Part shown: piece by piece, positions 61,340 through 64,000 of the stretch | Position numbering within the stretch: the first letter of the stretch is position 1 | How the letters are laid out: each line of letters begins with the position of its first letter | Notes under the pieces: model-generated | What the model was told of the DNA's origin: nothing | The model's database searches: none | What the model saw: the letters and a program-made list of their open reading frames with translations, nothing else | Assembly: GCF_958450345.1 (NCBI RefSeq) | Contig: NC_088780.1 | Location: 96,918,226-96,982,225, forward strand | Direction of reading: 5' to 3' | DNA length: 64,000 nucleotides | DNA from: Calliphora vicina | Taxonomy: Eukaryota > Arthropoda > Insecta > Diptera > Calliphoridae | Translations under genes and position numbers: made by a program

Positions 61340-62037
61340 ATCTTTTGAACGCGAATTTTGTACCAAAAATGCGTCATATGCATGAAGTTTTGCTTTACTT
61401 CTTTAATTTAAAAAAAAGTGCCGCTGAAGAACACGGTGAGTAATCACCGAAGCTTATGGTGAATGTGTTTCATCGGTTTCAACGTGCGAGAGATGTTTTG
61501 TGCGATTCAGAAGTGGTGATTTTGACACAGAAGACAAAGATCGCCCAGGCCAGCCAAAAAAAAATTGTTGTCAAACTCAACAAGAGCTTGCAAAATCAAT
61601 TTCAAAACATTTGTATGCAGCAGGATTCATTCAAAAACAGGGAAATTAGGTACCACACGAATTGAAGCCGAGATACCTTGAAAGTCGATTTTGCATGTCC
61701 GAAATAATGTTTGAATGCTATATTTGGTGGGGGCAAAAGCGTTCTATCTATTATAGCTGCTGGCCAGACCATCACAGGGAACCTGTATCGAACGAATCGG
61801 ATTCGTTTGAAGCGAGCATTGGCCGAAAACATCCCAGACTATGTGGCCAGACATGAAACCGTAATATTCGGGCAAATGTTGCAATACCGGTTAGAAATTA
61901 TTTGTAATGAATTGATTGGGAAGTTTTGCCTCATCCGCCTTATAGGATCTTGGCCTCAAAAGATAAGCAGTTCTTTTGGATCGGAATCCATATGTTGCCA
62001 GAAAGATGGAAAATGTCATAGCTAACAATGTCCAATA
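61340..62037 (+). mobile_element. Dead mariner transposon, copy 3, internally deleted
   Basis: The N-terminal block (HEVLLYFFNLKKSAA) and a C-terminal block (MLPERW) are present. The first catalytic region is lost by a deletion at about 61720, where text matching the middle joins TTTGGTGGGGGCAAAAGCG directly. In intron 1 of the third P4H copy. Confidence 0.87.
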
Positions 62038-62700
62038 CTAAATAGATTATAGCTCCTATATAAGGCCCTCAAATACTGAAAATGGATGTTATATATTTGT
62101 TAACATTATTGTTTCTGTACTTGTCATTTAGATGCGGGTTTAAGAATATCAAGAGATGATTAACAGAACAACTCAGCATATATATGAATTTTCCAACTGT
62201 TTACAAAGAATAATAAGCTAATTAAAACCATCCAAATAAATAAGAATTAAAAACAAGTAACGCAAATTTATATTTAATTTGTTATAGTTTCCTCTGAAGT
62301 GAATTGCAGTCCATACAGCAAGAATATGATGCTGCCTAGAGGGTTATTTAAACAACCCATCAATGCGTATCGTTTGCTAAAACATCTCCATACAGATTGG
62401 CCAACATTTGAAGAGTCGATTGCAGAGGAAGCAACACGTACAAATGGGTAAACTTTTGCTTCATTTGCATGAATTAATATACAAAAAACGTTCTTTTGTT
62501 TGCATTTCAGTTTATTTCGAGACACACAGAGTTAAAATGAAATTTAAGTTTTCCTAATCAAAATGATATGATTGGCTCCACTTTGTGTTGGTTGGCACGT
62601 TTGCAGAAAACCTGCAAGTTGGAGGTGGCTCAAATGGCAAGCAGAATGGAATGAAAGGAGTGAAACATGAGTAAGTTTAATGGGGTGTATATGTGTTTAG

Positions 62701-62882
62701 TTTGTCTATGTCCTGGCAAGTTTGCTACATGATGGGTGAATATTTATTTATAATGAAGGATTATAATCAAAGCATACCTAGGTTTACACAGTCTACATTC
62801 CAGTTAATATCTACAGAAGACAAAGGTGTTAATATGACCTTGGAGTTTTTGGAAACCATAATTGATTATCATAAAACAATGG
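62701..62882 (+). pseudogene. Exon 4 of the third P4H copy, still open
   Basis: Reads SLSMSWQVCYMMGEYLF through TLEFLETII to HKTMG with no stop, with acceptor tgtgtttag| and donor G|GTAGAT. The N-Q-S sequon replaces N-H-T of gene 2. It is the least damaged part of the pseudogene. Confidence 0.85.
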
Positions 62883-62887
62883 GTAGA

Positions 62888-63366
62888 TTAGTTAAATACA
62901 CCACAATCATTAACATTGATTATGTGTCCAGAAATATATGATATATTAGTTGAGCCGACAGATGTTGTCTTATCCAAATTAGAAATAAAATTTTGTGTTC
63001 GATACTTTTGAAATACTTTTTTCGATTTCTTTGCTGTGGTATCATAATTTCGTTTATTGCAATACTCTATGATACAGGACATTTTTTGTTTTTTTGTCTG
63101 GCACGTAAACAAATAATGCTGATGGTGTTCCGACACAGGCGATATACAATTCACCATGCGAGAAGCCAAAATCAACGCGATCAAAGAAGTTTTCCCAGTT
63201 CCACCGGGAGCATCCAACGAAATAAGAGTGTCTTACACATATTTTTGTTGCCGATTCAACAATGGAACGTTTGTTCGAAATGTGTCGTGCATCGGACGCT
63301 TAGGAGCTGTCATGCCTAACTTCGACATCATCAAGCACATGTCCTCAATTAATATCAAGGTCTCCT
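62888..63366 (-). mobile_element. Helitron helicase fragment with Walker A motif
   Basis: Minus strand, 63366 down to about 62985. It reads LILIEDMCLMM, RPMHDTFRTNVPLLNRQQ, a stop, then DAPGGTGKTSLIALILAS, the Walker A region of PIF1-like Helitron helicases. One in-frame stop separates the two parts and downstream motifs are gone. A relic located just after exon 4 of the pseudogene. Confidence 0.85.
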
Positions 63367-63367
63367 T

Positions 63368-64000
63368 GTAAATTTCCTTTCTCAGTTGCTGAGGCGTGAA
63401 AAATCTCTACATGAGCAGCGCCTTCGAGCCAAAGTTCTTACTGCTCCCCGGGGCAGTAAGAGCTTTTGGTCATTCGTTAAAAGAATTAAGGATAATGCTA
63501 GTTTATCAATTCCTACACTTTTAAGGGATGACCAACCATTCACTGACCCGGTTGATAAAGCTAAACTTTTAGCTGAATTATTTTCAAATAATTCGAACTT
63601 TCCGGAAAGCAATCAACCACTACCCGAGCTCGAAAGAGTATCAGTTACTATGCCGGATATATTCTTTCGCGCTCGCGCAGTTAAAAGGGTTTTAGCGGAT
63701 CTCAACATAAATAAGTCTCCTGGGCCTGATGGTATACCAGCACTGGTCTTGAAGCAGTGTTCTTCGACGCTAGCTCGTCCATTAGCTAACCTTTTCAGCA
63801 CTTTATACCGTGCCGGCAAATTTCCAGTATGTTGGAAGGTTGCTAATGTAACGCCAATTCCTAAAAAGGGAGAGGCTAACAACCCTGAAAATTATCGCCC
63901 AATAGCAATTTGTTCTGCACTTTCCAAAGTTATGGAGAGTATAGTTAACTACCATCTTGTGAAATATTTAGAGTCCAACAATTTACTCAGCGACCGGCAG
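63368..64000 (+). mobile_element. LINE reverse transcriptase, 5' part, runs off the window
   Basis: One frame stays open from 63353 to the end of the window. It reads RGSKSFWSFVKRIKDNA, LNINKSPGPDGIP (RT motif 1 region), WKVANVTPIPKKGEANNPEN, YRPIAICSALSKVMESIV. These are the N-terminal RT blocks of Jockey/CR1-type non-LTR elements. The endonuclease is absent upstream, since Helitron sequence directly abuts, so this copy is 5'-truncated. No stop is seen, so it may be fairly young. Confidence 0.9.

Larger units (their letters stand above)
56965..62882 (+). pseudogene. Decayed third prolyl 4-hydroxylase alpha gene (exons 1-4 only)
   Basis: Four blocks match gene 2 in order and on the same strand. 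Exon 1-like (56965-57093) reads DYFSLIAGLENLYKN, then a one-base insertion and an internal deletion break it. Exon 2-like (about 62290-62447) keeps the block around DWPTFEESI but has lost one base and about nine bases upstream. Exon 3-like (62511-62670) is frame-broken. Exon 4-like (62701-62882) is still open. The ancestor shared the gene 2 intron within the substrate-binding region, because the exon 4 copy has the same length (182 nt) and ends at the same codon. Exons 5-9 are not seen: Helitron and LINE sequence follows. Its first intron holds a solo LTR, a CACAGTG-ended repeat and a mariner copy. With no start codon or catalytic domain, it is very unlikely to make an enzyme. Confidence 0.88.

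Noticed and set aside
62888..63882. Minus-strand frame 63613-63882 as a gene
   Set aside because: Antisense of the plus-strand LINE reverse transcriptase. Only the 62985-63366 minus-strand helicase is real, as a relic.
1..64000. CRISPR arrays, operons, bacterial promoters or terminators
   Set aside because: None seen. Introns, long repeats and transposon types are those of an animal genome.

Overview
The window is eukaryotic, AT-rich and dominated by non-coding DNA. It looks like a higher dipteran fly, probably a calyptrate such as a blow fly or house fly relative. This rests on short GT-AG introns beside very long repeat-filled ones, on mariner, Jockey-type and Helitron remnants, and on a tandem cluster of prolyl 4-hydroxylase alpha genes like the one known in Drosophila. 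The species is an inference only.

The real genes are two intact, same-strand paralogues of the collagen prolyl 4-hydroxylase alpha subunit, and a decayed third copy. Gene 1 (7307-23807, 8 coding exons, 553 codons) and gene 2 (36876-52157, 9 coding exons, 545 codons) each splice into one continuous frame. Each has a signal-type N-terminus, the N-terminal dimerisation region, the peptide-substrate-binding region and a catalytic domain with the His-X-Asp...His iron site and the 2-oxoglutarate lysine. The third copy (about 56965-62882) keeps recognisable exons 1 to 4, of which exons 1 to 3 carry frameshifts or deletions. A MITE sits directly upstream of exon 1, and the last five exons are not visible before Helitron and LINE sequence takes over. 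The intact products would act in the ER lumen with protein disulfide isomerase, hydroxylating proline in collagen-like substrates.

Everything else is intergenic or intronic and largely repeats: (a) a roughly 0.7 kb family (called RepA here, at least a dozen copies) with 153-bp internal modules, a subterminal hairpin and T-rich insertion sites, resembling Helentron-associated elements; (b) two short canonical Helitrons (TC...CTAG) and two decayed Helitron helicase regions; (c) three dead mariner copies; (d) a 5'-truncated Jockey-type LINE and a second LINE running off the right edge; (e) a 600-bp solo LTR with ATAT target duplication; (f) a 1.25 kb hAT-type element with a perfect 8-bp duplication; (g) several MITEs and fold-backs; (h) a group of large inverted-repeat elements ending in CACAGTG, one 2.3 kb long with about 180-bp terminal repeats and a 5-bp duplication, Transib-like in its ends.

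Region by region: 1-7306 repeats and 5' flank of gene 1; 7307-23807 gene 1 with repeats in introns 1, 2 and 6; 23808-36875 intergenic, fold-backs and a LINE; 36876-52157 gene 2 with a 10 kb repeat-filled first intron; 52158-56960 intergenic with the 2.3 kb element; 56965-62882 pseudogene with solo LTR and mariner in its first intron; 62888-64000 Helitron and LINE. I saw no rRNA gene, intact tRNA gene, CRISPR array or prokaryotic feature. No new multi-gene system is supported; the novelty lies in the repeat families and the P4H array.
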